Shown here in pieces: positions 1 to 13,057 of a stretch of 64,000 nucleotides of DNA (position 1 is the stretch's first letter; each line of letters begins with the position of its first letter). The position numbers and the translations under genes were made by a program. Source of the stretch: Panorpa germanica (taxonomy: Eukaryota; Arthropoda; Insecta; Mecoptera; Panorpidae); NCBI GenBank assembly GCA_963678705.1, contig OY783221.1:992001-1056000 (forward strand). The letters are read 5' to 3'. The notes under the pieces were generated by a model, which had not been told where the DNA came from, made no database searches, and saw only the letters and a program-made list of their open reading frames with translations.

Positions 1-720
1 GAGTGAGAGATCGAATTTCCTTAAGAGCCAAAGACCACAGCTTGGAAACCACTGCTCTTTTGGTGTTGCGATGAAAATATACTGTGCATGTTTGACACTT
101 GTTGCATTTCTTTGTCTTTAAATTAGAATTGTATTTTCTTTAAGCTTAGGTAAATTAATCAAACAAAAATTCAATCAAAAGAAGAGCGTTGAGGTACTAA
201 ACCTGTCAGTACATTAATCAGATAAACGTTGATAACTTTCAAACACAGATTGCAGTAGAATAGTTTTAAGAAAGAAACAGGTTTTTAAAAAAACAAACAA
301 GAAAACAAATTCACCTTGATTCCATAAAGAAATCATTGAACTATCATTTATGCAATGCAATATATATGTCACAAATACAAACGCTTGTTATAAAGTTAAT
401 GAGAGCCTTTATGAGTAACAAGTAATGATAATGTTGTTTACTAATTTAATATTAAATCAACAGTTCAGTGTTAATTATTGGTAAGACATATTCTGCTATT
501 TATTTTATGTGTTATAAATAATATGCATGCACACATACTGCACACACACGCCTAGTCGGCCAATGCTGCTTTGTTCAAGTTCGCACTTTACAGATTACTT
601 ATTTTTTAAGCACATGGCAAAAACACGTCGGATGTTTCCGGTCGCTGGTGGTTTCATATTCACTCTTGCGACGAGAACTGCCGAACTCCCCCGCGTGGTA
701 GGTTCACACAGTTTGCAAGT
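1..720. other. AT-rich 5' flank of the KLF gene
   Basis: No open frame here has coding character. From about 540 the base composition becomes clearly more GC-rich than the surrounding DNA, with a CA-rich stretch (532-550) and a GGCCAAT box near 558. The longest frame (527-844) is low in coding signal and overlaps the promoter-like segment, so I read it as chance. The most likely role is proximal promoter sequence of the KLF gene downstream. Confidence 0.4.
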
Positions 721-980
721 TCAGTCTTGTCTCGTCTGTCGGGCACGTTCGTTCTTGTTGTGGTTGTCATATTGTGCAATGGCAACGTTTACTCCGCCGC
801 GTATATCAAATGTAATTCAAAACAAAGCCAGTGTAAATAAATAGTGAATTCCTTTTAATGCTACTTAAGTGACATAACTTAATAAACTTAACAAAGTGGA
901 AGTATTGAAAGTGTATTTTTTTAAATTTTAGTTTGCGTTTTTTTTTGTTAAGTGCTACCTGTCACCTTTATTTAATTGCA
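721..980 (+). promoter_or_regulatory. putative initiator and 5' UTR of the KLF gene
   Basis: A TCAGTC sequence at 721-726 fits the arthropod initiator consensus TCAGTY and would place transcription start near 723. No clear TATA box or DPE is seen at the expected spacings. The sequence to 980 carries no in-frame ATG ahead of the KLF start. A TTTTAG acceptor-like site ends at 931, so part of the leader could be spliced instead. Inference only; 5' end mapping would settle it. Confidence 0.3.
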
Positions 981-1650
981 ATGGATCAAGATATAAATTT
1001 TGCAGCACAGTGCTTACTGGCAATGTCAGCAGGAACTGTGTCGAGAATGCCTCTAGATTTAAGTTGTAGATCATTATTAGTTCCTCGAGATAATGTCATC
1101 CAGAGTGGTCCAAAAGTTATTGTGGAGCACATTCCTCCTTGTTCTGTTGAACAACAACCAGTTGACGGTGAATCAACACCAAGAAATAATCCAATGTATA
1201 TGGTAGCTAGAATATTAACAGATTTAACTCGCATAAAACAAGAGCCGGTTCCAGAAGTACCCAGCGATGACGATGAATTACATATTGTTGAAAACGATAC
1301 AGAAAATGAGTTTGAAAATAATTCCTCAACCTCTTCGTCATCAGTTTGTAATAGTTCTGTAACCAGTGATTCTGCAATTGTGTCTGATGAAAGTGCAATG
1401 GATACAACCACGAGTGCACCAGTGTTTGAAGTTAAAGTTGACGAAGGTCCTAGTTTGATTGTTAATCCTCCAGAGGATTTAAATATTGTTGCAAAGGTAC
1501 AAAGGAAGGCTAGCGGTGTGCCAAGGAGAGCACCAGGTCCCAAAGGACTTCCAAAAGAATCCAGGAAAACGCATAAGTGTGTTTATGATGGTTGTGATAA
1601 AGTTTACGGCAAGAGTTCGCACCTCAAAGCCCATCTCCGGACTCATACAG
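981..1650 (+). CDS. Krueppel-like factor, KLF9/13/14/16 (BTEB) group, first coding exon (partial)
   Basis: Nuclear C2H2 zinc-finger transcription factor of the Sp/KLF family, which binds GC/CACCC boxes. The exon encodes 223 complete codons plus one base. Residues 6-17 ([12 protein letters not shown]) match the Sin3-interaction-type helix at the N terminus of the KLF9/13/16 group, suggesting a repressor that recruits Sin3/HDAC. Residues 84-89 hold an IKQEP sumoylation-like motif, and 95-140 is acidic and Ser-rich. A basic linker (about 170-196) precedes finger 1, with zinc ligands C200, C205, H218 and H222, recognition helix KSSHLKAH, then THTG. The frame is open upstream only through a TTG; 981 is the first ATG after an in-frame TGA at 906, so it is the start. 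The exon ends ACAG|GTAGGA (phase 1, inside the linker Gly codon), as expected if fingers 2 and 3 lie on later exons. Those exons are not seen in the window. Drosophila Bteb2 is a plausible counterpart, but I cannot fix the member. Confidence 0.93.
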
Positions 1651-1734
1651 GTAGGAAATCTTGCAATTACTTACCGAATATTTATCTTGGCGTGTGCTTT
1701 AACCTATATTACAAAATAAATATTATCAGAACCA
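1651..1734 (+). other. start of KLF intron 1 with GTAGGA donor
   Basis: The donor GTAGGA follows ACAG at 1647-1650 and breaks the finger-1 to finger-2 linker in phase 1. Read-through adds 29 unrelated residues and stops at 1739, which supports a real splice boundary. No matching exon with the second and third fingers was recognised before 64000, so if the gene model is right the intron exceeds 62 kb. Confidence 0.8.
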
Positions 1735-1789
1735 TTTGACCATCATAAATATATGAAATAAGTCTATTCATATATTTATGATGGTCAAA
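1735..1789. repeat. perfect 23-bp inverted repeat, 9-nt loop
   Basis: The arm at 1735-1757 (begins TTTGACCATCAT) is exactly complementary to 1767-1789, with the 9-nt loop ATAAGTCTA. Pairing stops sharply at both ends and no target duplication flanks it. It lies 85 bp inside KLF intron 1. It could form a strong hairpin in the nascent transcript or be a tiny palindromic insertion. The stem is shorter than most miRNA precursors. Confidence 0.9.
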
Positions 1790-4700
1790 CCTAGTTTATA
1801 ATTTGCAATATTTGTTGTTATTACTATTCTCATTAAAATGCAAATCGGACTTACGAACAGTATTATAACATAAATAAATTACAGAATATATTTTATATGA
1901 ATAACCAAACTTATAAATGCAAATATAGTTTATAATAACAAGTTATTTTTATCAAAACATTGACATTGACATATTGTCATTTTTTTAAATTATTTTGAGG
2001 TTATCTAAAGGAATGAAAAGTTTCTAGGTCTGCATTTACCTAAATCATAATTACTTTAAACATTTAAATTAATGTACCTTTTTAGTAATCTATTCTTATA
2101 TAACATATAATCCAACTTCTGGTCGAAATGTTATTTAATATTAGGTATTAATATTTGATATTTTTAAAGTACATTAAAATAATCGCAATTCATGCATGCC
2201 CAGTTCTATTTTCTTCTTGAAATAAGGTTTATTTATATCAAATATCTAAATGTGGGCGTTTTCGTTAGCTTGCTGAATATATTCCAAATGGTAAACATGA
2301 ACAAAACAAATGTACAAACAAGCATTGATATTAATGACTCTGCAAAGCAATACTTTTATTGTTAATTTCTATTTACTTTATTCTGTGTTTTAACATAAAA
2401 TTAACAAACTGTTGCGTGTATACGTTTGCGTAAATAACCCAGATAAAGTACTGTTACCAGAAGAACACCATTTTTGGCTCTAAATTTAAATTTATTTTTA
2501 TAAAATTAGAAATACTCTCGTAACAACTAAATAAAAACATATTTTTTTCATATCGTTGCACAATGACGCGACATTAATGCTTTTATACAATCCAATTTGC
2601 GTTCACTGGGTCGGCGATTGTTTTCGTTATTATCACTTTCTGTTCAACTCATTACTCGTTCCACTTTGATTTTATTTTACGTTAATCAAATATATTTCGT
2701 ACGCGTACTACTCCGAAGGCATTTGCTTATTTAATTATTTTCGATTTAATAGAATTGATTTGTTCTTAATTACATACATATTGAAATATTAAAAAAAAAT
2801 CATAATTCTCCTACTGGATATGAGATCAATTTAGCCAAAGTTAAAGCAGACATTTTTACTTTATGTCAATTGAAATTAAAATTATTTTAGATAAAAACTT
2901 TCAATGCGATTCTTTCAAACTCTCATCTCGGTCTCAAATTTGGAATTAAGACATTGGCCCATTTAGTATCAGGCCCTTGAAATATTCTCTTAAATTTGTT
3001 ATACATTTCATTGGAAAAGCTAATTATTAACCGGATATAATAATTTGATTAATTATATAATACTAGTAGGACAATATAACAAAATTATTTGATGTTGCGA
3101 ATTGTATTCAAAATTTGGATACCATATAATTAAGGAAAATGCCTTTATGATATTATAATACTCGTAGCTTTGAGTTTTAAATTATTAAATTAATCCCTTC
3201 ATTGTTACCATTATAAAGTGAATGGATACAATGGATTGTATAGAATTGAAAAATATATGTCAAAATTAATATTTTTTTAAATTTAAAAATATCAAAGGCT
3301 TGCATGTTAATTTAAAAATGATTTATTTCATTATTATATTATTACTGGAAACAATTTGTATGACTTCAAGTTTATATAAAAAAATGTAACCATCGCGATC
3401 TGTAGGTCTTTTTGAAATATAATCACTCTGCCAATCACTAGATATTGCCTTAATGAACTAGAATATCGATATAGTTGCATTTAAAACAATGAATGCTTGG
3501 ACTAATACTGGGCTTTCATCGCCGGTGTAGTACACATATATTAAATGCCTCGGCATAAAATACTGGCAACATAGTAGGAGGTGATAGGACTATTGGAAAT
3601 TTAATTTTAAAAATCAATTATGTCTCAAAGGTTGCTAGCTAGGTTAATCTTACATGCTATTGAATTTTGGGTTGCAGATGCTTTCGTGCCTATAGTAGTT
3701 TTAGTTTACATTTCTTTTTTTTTTTGGGTATTTCAATAGCTACATATTTAAATTATTTGTTTGCAAAACTAAACATACTTCCCTGTCCCGCATCCCTCAT
3801 CCCTCGCAGTCCTAGTTAATCTTTACTGCGTTCTACCGAGCTTAGCCTTTAGCACAGGCCCAGGTAATACATCCTATTGCAGAACAGCAATTGTTTATTT
3901 TACCAGCATCTGTTTTATATTTAAAAAAAAAACCGAATAGCAGGTAAACTTATATATTTTGGTTTCGTTTCCTAAAAATAAATACATTATTTTTTTTATT
4001 TTTTAGCGTAAAATCACTGTTGCCAGTAAAGTAACTTATCAACTAAATAAATAGAAATTGTAATATTTATTTTTTAAATCGGAGCGTTTTTAAATATGTA
4101 GTTTGTTTTAATTTCGCGTAGTTATTTTAATTTATAAGTCAGATACCAGTTAGAGAAGCAAACGTTGTTCTTGATAGTAACAAGTGACAGCGAATTTCTG
4201 TTATGTACTACATATGTTAGATATTAAAACAATAAATTTTCTTTATTGAAACTTCTGATAATTAAGAATTCACACTACTTGATTTTTTCTTAGATATTAA
4301 ATAAATAAAAATTGTTTAATATTACAAGATTTCTTTTTGTATTGTTTTTTGTGCTTTAAAATGTAAATCCCCTCCGTGTAACCCTTCGCAAACTCCCTGA
4401 GACCATACGTGACAAGATCCCAATCACTGAATCAATAGCAAAAAGGGATTATTTGTAATAACGATAGAATTGTCTGGACTACTAACTCTGAACGAGAGCT
4501 CAGAGGGTGGAAGGGGCGGTTAGGGTTGCTGGACCGAGTGGTTTAGTATTTTCTCGTTTTATTTTTGTTATATCTACAGGTAGATTACATACGTATCCGA
4601 ATCAGTTATTGTTTTTATACGTGATAAGAAAATCTGTTCTGCTACACCCGTTTCAAATAAATAAATACTTATCGTGACTTAATTGTAATTAAATTTAAAA

Positions 4701-6313
4701 GCTTCTGGTAATCGTTGTTACAAATAAAGACAAATAAGTGAAATTGTGTACAAGCTAGGTGTCCCCCTGTATTGATCGGGAGTGTTCGGTGTTTCAATGT
4801 TGTGAACAAATTTTGAAAATGTGTCCTATGTTGTGACGTTTCCAGTACTATTACACTTCAATTCTAGTTCGCGTTAACTTTGGTGGAGTGGTTTCGTCAT
4901 TTGTAGCCGATAAAATAGATATTTCCTATAAACGACTGTGAGAAACTGAGCTGCAAATGAAGTCTTTCATGACAAATACAGCATACGCATCTTCAACATG
5001 ATGCCAAAGTGACTCCAAAATGTTTACTGGGTTTATATTCTTGTAATATTTTACCAGAACAAATCCCAGCGATGCTTAAGTTAATTTGCTGATGTGTAAC
5101 AAAGAAACGTAACAATTTGTGTGACTTCATTTGTGGATAAAATTTATTAAAAAAAGCTGTAATTTTTGCTATGTTAGATGAACCTTAAAAACACGTAACA
5201 CGTATTATAACTACCTGCACAAAGTCCGAATCAATAGGATCACAAAAGATGATACAGTCACTCTGCTTTATTTATAAAAATCAATATTTAAATAATGCAC
5301 TGAAATAGATTGTTTAATTAATTTATTATTCATAACAAATTTATTAATCAGTTAGGTATTTTAAGGTCAATGAAGATATAATTAAAATGATATTTAATCT
5401 AAGTATGTATTGCGATACGTTTCGAAGTTGAGTGCGAAATTTTTGTAAACTACCGCAGCATCTCGTGATCTGATTTGTTTAGTGCTGACGAACACGCAGG
5501 TTAAGTTGTAGACATATTTATTCATTAATTCTTTTTTCCATGTTTGGTTTCACTATCAAATATTTCGGTATGCTTAACTAAACTTATATTATACCGGGTG
5601 AATTTTGGGCAGCCTGGACGGTAATTTTGATTAGATACAATTAATTAGCATGAACCGTGGCGTGAAAAGACATTTGTCTTTATACGCCATTGCTGAATCC
5701 ACATATTTTCGAATACAAGTGCGAGTATAATATAATTTTTATTTTATTTAATTTAATTCAAATTTTCTGGGTTTAAATGTTTTGCCATTACATTAATTCA
5801 ATTGCAAATGTAGTCGTAAATTAATTACGCATCACAAACATTTAAAAATTAATTTGTAAATCGCATTTTTAATTTATACGAAATTTGAATTCGTAGCATC
5901 GAGCAAATCCAGTTAGTCCTTTGCAGTTATTTCTTTGGTGTATCAGTATGCTTGTGTATGTTTTGCTTGATAGGTAATTAATAGATATCCTGTTTAAATA
6001 AATCAAAAGGATACGATACACGTTTTGTGTATGTACCATTCACTAGGATCGTGTGCACAGCGTGCAGTTCATGTATTTGCATAAGGACATAGGAACTCGC
6101 AATGCTCGTTGCATCGTGTTACGTAAATGGAGTCGTAATTAGGTTAAGCAGTTCTGTTCCGAGTTCGTATTCACAGTGTGCACACGTTACACAAAGATAG
6201 AACCTACTGGACCATTTTATCAAGGGATTAGGCTTCTCTCGGACTAAGACTCGGACTCGAATATTCTTTTTTCTAAAGCAGGTTGAAGGAATTCATTCGA
6301 AATATGAAAGCTT
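1790..6313. other. AT-rich intronic/intergenic DNA without recognised genes
   Basis: Read on both strands: no frame shows conserved motifs, and long A/T runs and short homopolymers dominate. Two slightly GC-richer patches (about 3780-3880 and 4370-4540) contain nothing I can name. No complete transposon termini were recognised. Confidence 0.5.
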
Positions 6314-6390
6314 CCGACGTATTTAGTTGCATGTCGCACTAGTGTGGACGTGCTGTGCAACTTCTTCCAACAAATATTGGATGTCGCACG
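6314..6390 (-). repeat. dispersed repeat family B, copy 1
   Basis: The reverse complement of 6314-6348 matches 20419-20453 at 34 of 35 positions. The rest (to 6390) aligns with 7679-7753 through the shared AGAAGTTG and CACGTCC blocks. About 77 bp of the family is visible. The class (SINE or MITE) is not determined. Confidence 0.7.
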
Positions 6391-7678
6391 TATGTGTACG
6401 ATACTTAATACTTTTGAAAGAAATACACAAAGCACTTTACATAGTAGAATTATATTTTTATTTTATATTTATGATATAATCATCTAGACAGATCCTTTAA
6501 TAAGATCATTTGGGTAATCACTTTCTTCAAGGATTCAAAACGGGTTAAAATAAAAACTTTTTATAAATCTCGAGTTTCAGTTGTATTCATCTCATTTTCT
6601 GATCTTTAAAACATGAATTTTTATTATGTTTTAAAACTTTAGAGGGGGTGTACTAGGAGGGTATATTGAGAACGGTTAAAGAAGAAGATTGGGAAGAAGT
6701 TGAGAGGTGACAAGCTCAGCACCTCTTGTTTACCTCTTCACCCCACCTTACCCCAGTATACCCACAGCGCATATGGAACATAAACATTATAACAAAGTTG
6801 AAATTGATTATGAAAATGAGAAACTTTTTGTGCAAACAGAATTTGCAAACAAATCCGGCTTTTAACTTAATTAAATAAAAATGCAAATGTTATTTATTTA
6901 CATTTGGAAGGCAAATTCTATAATACAACTGGTGTAGTGTGCTTGCCCTGGCCATACCGTATCGTACAGGGTGGCATTTATAAGCAATGAAGACATGCAC
7001 CGCTGATATTATACTGGTAGACTGAGAGGTCAAAATTATAGCAGTTATATTAAATGAAATTCTTATATTCATCGATGTTCGTTTAAATAAAAATAAATTT
7101 TAATACAATGATCGTCCAATTCATTAGTGGGTCATCTCAATATACGTCAATATACTCAATATAAATTTAAAATATCATAAATGCTTATTTAAAATACAGA
7201 TGACAATCACACAATTGTGGAGTAACTAGAATGAATTTAAGCATTTATTTTTTAATGTGTAAGTTTGTCCCAACATTTTGCGTTCCTTGTTTTTCTAACT
7301 AAGATAGACTTTCTTCTGTAAAGCAAACATTCTATCAATCTTATGCTAATTGCGTCATAAGGGCTAAGGCTTTAGGTTTAGTGAATGTAAACTTTAAGTT
7401 TGAAGGGATTACAAATGGTAGTTTAATGTTCATTATATCGCATTAACAGAAACGATTAACTAAGACATGGTGGAGTAGCAGGAGAGGGTGAGGGGGGGAG
7501 GTTCTTCTTACAAGTAACTAAACCTAATGGTTCGAATACCATTCCTCGTTTGACAAACTCTAAATGAGCTCTGACGCTTTGATCGGCCTTTAACTCTTTA
7601 ATATAAGTATGTTGCTGTAAAAGTTCAAATTTGGTGAAATTATGATTTATTTCCTAGGGTTAGGTGTCCTTTAGGCAT
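6391..7678. other. non-coding stretch
   Basis: No gene recognised. Contains a G-rich patch near 6643-6665, another near 7474-7500, and AT-rich filler. Two short frames (6244-6435 minus, 6890-7072 minus) have no recognisable domain. Confidence 0.4.
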
Positions 7679-7753
7679 AGCCGACATTCAACATTTACGA
7701 AAGAAGTTGTGCAACACGTCCAAATCGAAGTTACATGCAGCTTAATACATCGA
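7679..7753 (+). repeat. dispersed repeat family B, copy 2
   Basis: Aligns in direct orientation with the reverse complement of 6314-6390: CCGACATTCAA, AGAAGTTGTGCAACACGTCC and ATGCAGCTTAATACATCG correspond block by block, with more divergence than copies 1 and 3 show. Confidence 0.65.
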
Positions 7754-10040
7754 TATACTTTATAAGTTCTGCAGTTCGGTCAGGGGGATTCATATGTTTC
7801 CAAAAAATGTATTAAAAGTCAGGTCAATTTTTTACATTTCGGTTTCGGTCCACAAAAAGACAGAAAATATAATTTGTTTTAGGGCCCAGTCTCGTACACC
7901 TTGAAATATTGATAGTAAGAGCTCTCTCACGCTGAAACCGACAACATCCTACTTTTTTAGTTGGGTGTAGTCGATTAGCTCACTCTTTCATGGTAGGAAT
8001 TTTGTACATCAATGTTTATCAATACACCACTGTAAAAAAGAAGTGTGTATGTCATACACACAGGGCTTAAGCCGGCGCCAAACGATGCTTCGTATATCTT
8101 ACAACGTTGGACGCATCGTGTAACTGATGGTGGAACTAAGTGCGTCCAATGTTCACAGGGATTTTTCTACCCCCACCATACACTTGATCCACATGTCATG
8201 CACTGCTGCACGAATCGTCCAACAAAGGAAGGTTTTATACTTGAAGGTTTCTTTATTTACTTGAAAGTTTTTGTTAAACAGTGTCAGTGACAATAATATC
8301 AACAAATTAATAAAATAAATAAATCGTTCGGATCAAACATTTGTTCCACCGTGTAGCAGGAAACTTGTCATGTCAATCTTTCAATATTTGACTCACACGT
8401 TGGAAGAATCATTTAAATTAAACGTTCACTGTTTTTTAATGGAATGTATTTAATATAATAAATGTAAATTGTTTATTAGTCTTAAGATTAGACCGTAATT
8501 GTAATTATATAAAAGAAAGATACATTTTTTTTCATAGCGCAAAACATTTATCCTACCAAACGTCATGCTTTCACTGTAACACATGTACGTACATAAGGAA
8601 GATTAGCCGAGGCTCACAACTTCTACTTACTCGTTCAAGAACTCTGTTAGTCAAGGTCATTGATTAAGGGATGCGAGTTGAATAATTGGGATAATTTATT
8701 CAACAAATTAAATAAAACTTTTCAACTAAAAACGAAAGGTTTTTGACATTTTACGCATTATTAGAAAGCTTCCTTTACTTTACTTTACTTCATAAGAAGT
8801 CTATTATTTAAAGTTAGTTAACATTGAATTTTTAATTACTTTTACTAAACAATTTTATTCATTAATTTTATTTACAATTTCAATACAATTATTGTTAGCT
8901 AAATTGGTCTTTAAACTTTATTTGTGAAGAGTTTGAACTCCGATGCAAAGTTTTGAGTTTCGTTGGAAGTAAATTTTGTTATAGACAACTTTTTATATCC
9001 TGTTTGGATTGTGGATTATAAAATACAGTTATAAAGAAGATAGAAAGTGAGAAAGTTATATAGAGTGAGCGAGAGAGAAAATATTTTAAATAAATAATAA
9101 CAGATTTTCTGTTTTAGATATTTTATCATTTACAGTAATAATCGCTTTGTTTCTTTTATCACAAAGAACTGTAAATATTTTATAACTGATGTTAAATTCA
9201 TTTGCAATTTTGTTTCTTAAAGCTAATCCTTCACAGATCAGACGGCTGTGATTTGGATAGTCGTCTTTACTTTTTTTTACAGTGGCTTTCCTTCCCTTCC
9301 TCACCTTCCGGTTGCTAAGCTCACAGTCATCGCAAGTGGCGCTTAGTTAAGTCATGATTCAGCTAAGCGTGGTTTTATTTCATCTAATGCGAACTAGATA
9401 TTAAACAGAGGGTATTTAAATACCTTCCTTTTTTATATTTATTTTTATCATTGAATCTTTTTTTCTCCTTGTCAGTACTTCTGGGACACTGGGTATTCGC
9501 CTCCCCCCCCCTATCAGTACCTACCAGGTAGCTAATTAAGTTGCGCCTTTGAGCAAATAAAGTTCATATCAAAAATAAAAATGAATAAAGGTAAAAATAT
9601 CCATGCGAATAATTTTACTGATACAAAAACAAATATTTAATGGATGACGCAAGCAAACTAAAATAAAGTAAAATATCCTTGGAAAAACAGATATTATCAA
9701 ATATAGAATGATAGGAAAAATCAAAGGGAAAACAAATATACGTACGTATGTTATAACGACCAAACAAATAGCAAACAAAGATAAGATTCATCTATCAGAA
9801 GTTCAAATCAGTTTTTCCGGGAAAATCATATTTTTCTCTCATCATAATTTTGTTTTGCTTCACCTGTATATCTATTTGATGTTAGTAGAGGTACGACATC
9901 AAAGGTATAACTAATAACTTAGAAAAATATTTTTTTTTGACGGGAGTCGTTTTAAAATGTTCAGGCCTCACAAAAGGAGGGGCGCTAATAGGAGCAATCT
10001 ATAAAATACTAAATACTGTATAAGTACTAAAAAAAATTAA
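7754..10040. other. non-coding stretch with small palindromes
   Basis: Holds a near-perfect palindrome at 8043-8061 (GTGTGTATG, one base, CATACACAC) and a 12-nt inverted pair around 8109-8155 containing TTGGACGCA and TGCGTCCAA. A short TTTAC tandem run is near 8773-8790 and a C-run near 9504-9513. The segment 7895-8040 resembles 35115-35215 (shared ACACCACTGT and neighbouring blocks), suggesting an old dispersed repeat. No coding evidence, including the 72-codon minus frame at 9086-9304. Confidence 0.45.
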
Positions 10041-10110
10041 CGTCGGGACTGGGATGTGAACACAGATTTCTATTTTTATACACTAGGTTCTTGACAATTG
10101 AACTACCTCG
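10041..10110 (-). repeat. tRNA-derived SINE head (or tRNA pseudogene) 1
   Basis: On the minus strand an A-box-like TAGTTCAATTG (10105-10095) is followed about 35 nt later by a B-box-like GTTCACATCCC (10061-10051). It begins CCGAGG, like a tRNA acceptor stem. The cloverleaf is decayed, so it is not a working tRNA. A second similar head lies at 62100-62170 on the same strand. Confidence 0.65.
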
Positions 10111-12330
10111 GTTTTTTACTATCCGTTTGTATAGTTCAGTGTTTTTATTATTAACTGTAGAAGTAAACCATCAACTTTAGTGACAAGTAGTGCATTAGCA
10201 AAGTACAGTGTAGTAGTATAAATGCATCCTTATATGCTGTTAATGTCATTCTCGTTTACCTGTCGAGACAAATACTAAGTTATGCCAATGAACCTGGTCT
10301 GGTGTCTTGTGCGTTGGCCTGAGCTTTACTTACTTTGTTTTGCAAGCGTGCTATGACGAACAAGTTCGATTGTATTCGTGTGCTGCTTAGGCTGAGTAGG
10401 GTCTATTTGTATACACTCCCTAGCAACATTATATTTGCAAAAATATTAAGAGCGATTTTTTAAGAATTCCTGGGAAGACTTTTAAATGTATTAATGTAAA
10501 AATGTGTACACATATTATGGTAACTTTTAACTGTATTTTAACATTTTTACATTTGTAAAAATAATAATTTTAAAGCTGCTATAGCTGATCTCTCGGAGCT
10601 CCTCTCAAAATAGGCATCTTACGGTGACCACGATATCTCTGGACTGAATCATCTAAAATGAAAAAACCAAACGGATTTTCTTAAAGTAAAGTACAATCTA
10701 TTAATTAATTAAAGAAATAAGAAAAATTAATTGGCGACTTCTCAAAAATAAAATCGATTTTTGACCTAAATTTTGGCCTTAAATTGTTTATAAAAAAAAT
10801 ATTTATTGGTGAGAAAAAACCTTCGATTAATTACTAAAAAATATACTTAAGAAGCTTGTGTTAAAATTTGAGACTGATCGGTTCAGCCGTTTCTGAGAAA
10901 TCTTGGTCACCGATTTTACAAACGCAGTTTTCCGAAAAAGTTATTTAAAGTTAAAGTAAAGAATTTTTTTTTTCAACTTACATAACTTCGAAAATAATCG
11001 CCGAATTTACTTAAAATTTTCTATGTGTGTACTTAAATATATGTACATTACGAAAATGAAATAAAAAAGAAAATATTAACTGTATATAACCCCTCAAATG
11101 ATCAATGCAATGTACATACGTAACAAAATACAATTACAAGATATCATGGCAGGCGATCCGATCAAAATTGCTGCAGTACAAAAAATATTCACGTTCTTTT
11201 AGATTATCTATTTCAAACTATGGGCACACATGTATGAATGGCTACGAGTGTTATCATTTGTTGTAGGTTAATGTACTGCAATACTCGTGTAATACAATAA
11301 ATAAGAAGAGCTGTTGCGTCGTTTCCTATTGCCGACGCTGTCGCTGGTGCTGCTGACCTTGGAGTGTTCCAAACACTTCCTAATAGTGTTTTTTTTTTCG
11401 TTCTGGTCGTGCTTCTTTGATAAATAGCGTGTTATTAATTTAGTATTACATAATCATGATACTAGTACCATACATTAAAAGTGTTGTGATTTAATTTGTG
11501 TGTAATAGTATGTGTGTTGACTTTTATTTAATCCAAATGTTTATGTTGGGCAAGGCCACACAATCTTGTTGTTGACGAAATGTCTCATGTCATGTCTACT
11601 AGTGTGAATTACGAAAAATTGGAATGAAATTGTACTTGGATGAGTATTTTTAATAGGTTATTCTGAGCTGTTTAATATGTAAGCCTGGTATTTATATTAT
11701 GACAAGAAGGCGTACAATTCTGCGTTTTTGTTTATTGATTAAATTTCTTTAAATTATTTCTTTGAACCATTGAATTCTATAAATAGAATCCTATTAAAAA
11801 CAATATTCATTTTGCTTCAAATTTGTACAAAATAGTAATACAGTAAAAACCATTGGATCTTCAACACTTTCTCAGACACCTTCTGTTTCCTACTTCTCAT
11901 TTCAATGCCAACTTTTGACCGGAAGCTTATTTAATAAGTACTGTAATTAATTTTTGATAATTCAAAGTACTCTAATTACTGTATCTGGATTACAACTACC
12001 CAACCGTTAAAAAAATGAAGCATGCTGGAGCCCGACGTGTACTTCATGCAGTACGAAGTCATTGGGATGTGTTCAGAATTGCAAACGTAGCGGAAATTAA
12101 TCCTCAGACGAGTATTAACAGCGGCGCTACGCAAATTCATATGTATGTGCTTCATACGAAGTGCTCAGGATTGTGGGAGGGGGGAAGTCTTGTTTACAGA
12201 GGGGAGAGTCGAACAGGATTTAGCGCTCTACTCATTTCAAATGTAGAGAACTCCGTAGATAGGTACTAGAACCATTGCGTTCCCGTCCATCCATTATCAT
12301 ATTGATCCTTTCCAATTGTAAACAATAGAT
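10111..12330. other. non-coding stretch with decayed repeat-like text
   Basis: The segment 10560-11100 has the A/T-rich, phrase-like composition of old insect repeats (for example TTTGAGACTGATCGGTTCAGCC) but no termini could be placed. A GC-richer patch at about 11315-11360 and the 84-codon frame at 12015-12269 show no recognisable domain. Nothing supports a gene. Confidence 0.4.
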
Positions 12331-12446
12331 TTATCTATCGTGACGTCAGATAGAACCGCTGATAACAGATAAATGTTATCGCAAACTTAATTACATCTCC
12401 TTTTATGTAAAACGTGTTAAACGGTTTAATAGATTATCGATTATCT
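12331..12446. promoter_or_regulatory. cluster of GATA motifs around a perfect CRE
   Basis: A perfect CRE palindrome TGACGTCA (12341-12348) sits among five WGATAR matches: TTATCT 12331-12336, AGATAG 12348-12353, TGATAA 12360-12365, AGATAA 12367-12372 and TTATCT 12441-12446. Further CGATA/TATCG cores continue to about 12490. The density suggests a GATA-factor plus CREB/ATF enhancer inside the presumed KLF intron. Chance is possible in AT-rich DNA. Confidence 0.4.
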
Positions 12447-13057
12447 AATGGAAGGAGTACGATAGTATCGATGTATCTCGATGAATATTTCAAATTATGA
12501 GTACCTTTGTATTTGATCCTTTGCGTAATTTTACCCTCCATTTAAGCATTTATCTAAATAAAATATAAACTCTTCTATACAAACATGTCCAAAGAATTGG
12601 GACAATATTTGGTAATTTCCTCTTTAACATTTCTTCTCTCGTACGAGTTTATTTTCCTGTAAACGATTAGCAAATAGGACAGTCTTTGGTCATTCTTAAG
12701 CTGAAGCTTAGTACTAGAGAGTTGCGGTCTGGTCCTTCTGAAGGCCAGACTTGCCATCTGTTGTGACATTCGGATTATACTTACCAAGTACAATACTGTC
12801 ACAAGACACGTTAGTTAAGTTGACTATTGTAGCTGTAGATTACGTTTGTTCCGAGATCTAACAAGATAGAGCAGCTAGAATGTTAAGCAGATACAACGAA
12901 GTAAGTGTCAGTTATGTAGGAAGGAACGTGGTTAACGTGTGGTCAGTGACGTACAATGCTGATTTGTTATAGAAATGTGGTATTCATGTCGTGCATTGGA
13001 TTTATCGTTCTAATATGAAAGAGAAGGGAGCGGAGGTTGCCGGAAGAGGTTCCATTA

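Noticed and set aside
933..980. N-terminal extension of the KLF frame
   Set aside because: It begins at a TTG, not an ATG; 981 is the first ATG after an in-frame stop and gives the expected family N terminus.
986..1543. 185-codon minus-strand frame
   Set aside because: Antisense of the KLF exon; no recognisable domain and explained by the composition of the sense coding sequence.
9086..9304. Basic 72-codon minus frame
   Set aside because: No recognisable family and no conserved motif; length is expected by chance in AT-rich DNA.
10041..10110. Functional tRNA gene
   Set aside because: The A box survives but the B box and stems are degraded; same conclusion for 62100-62170.
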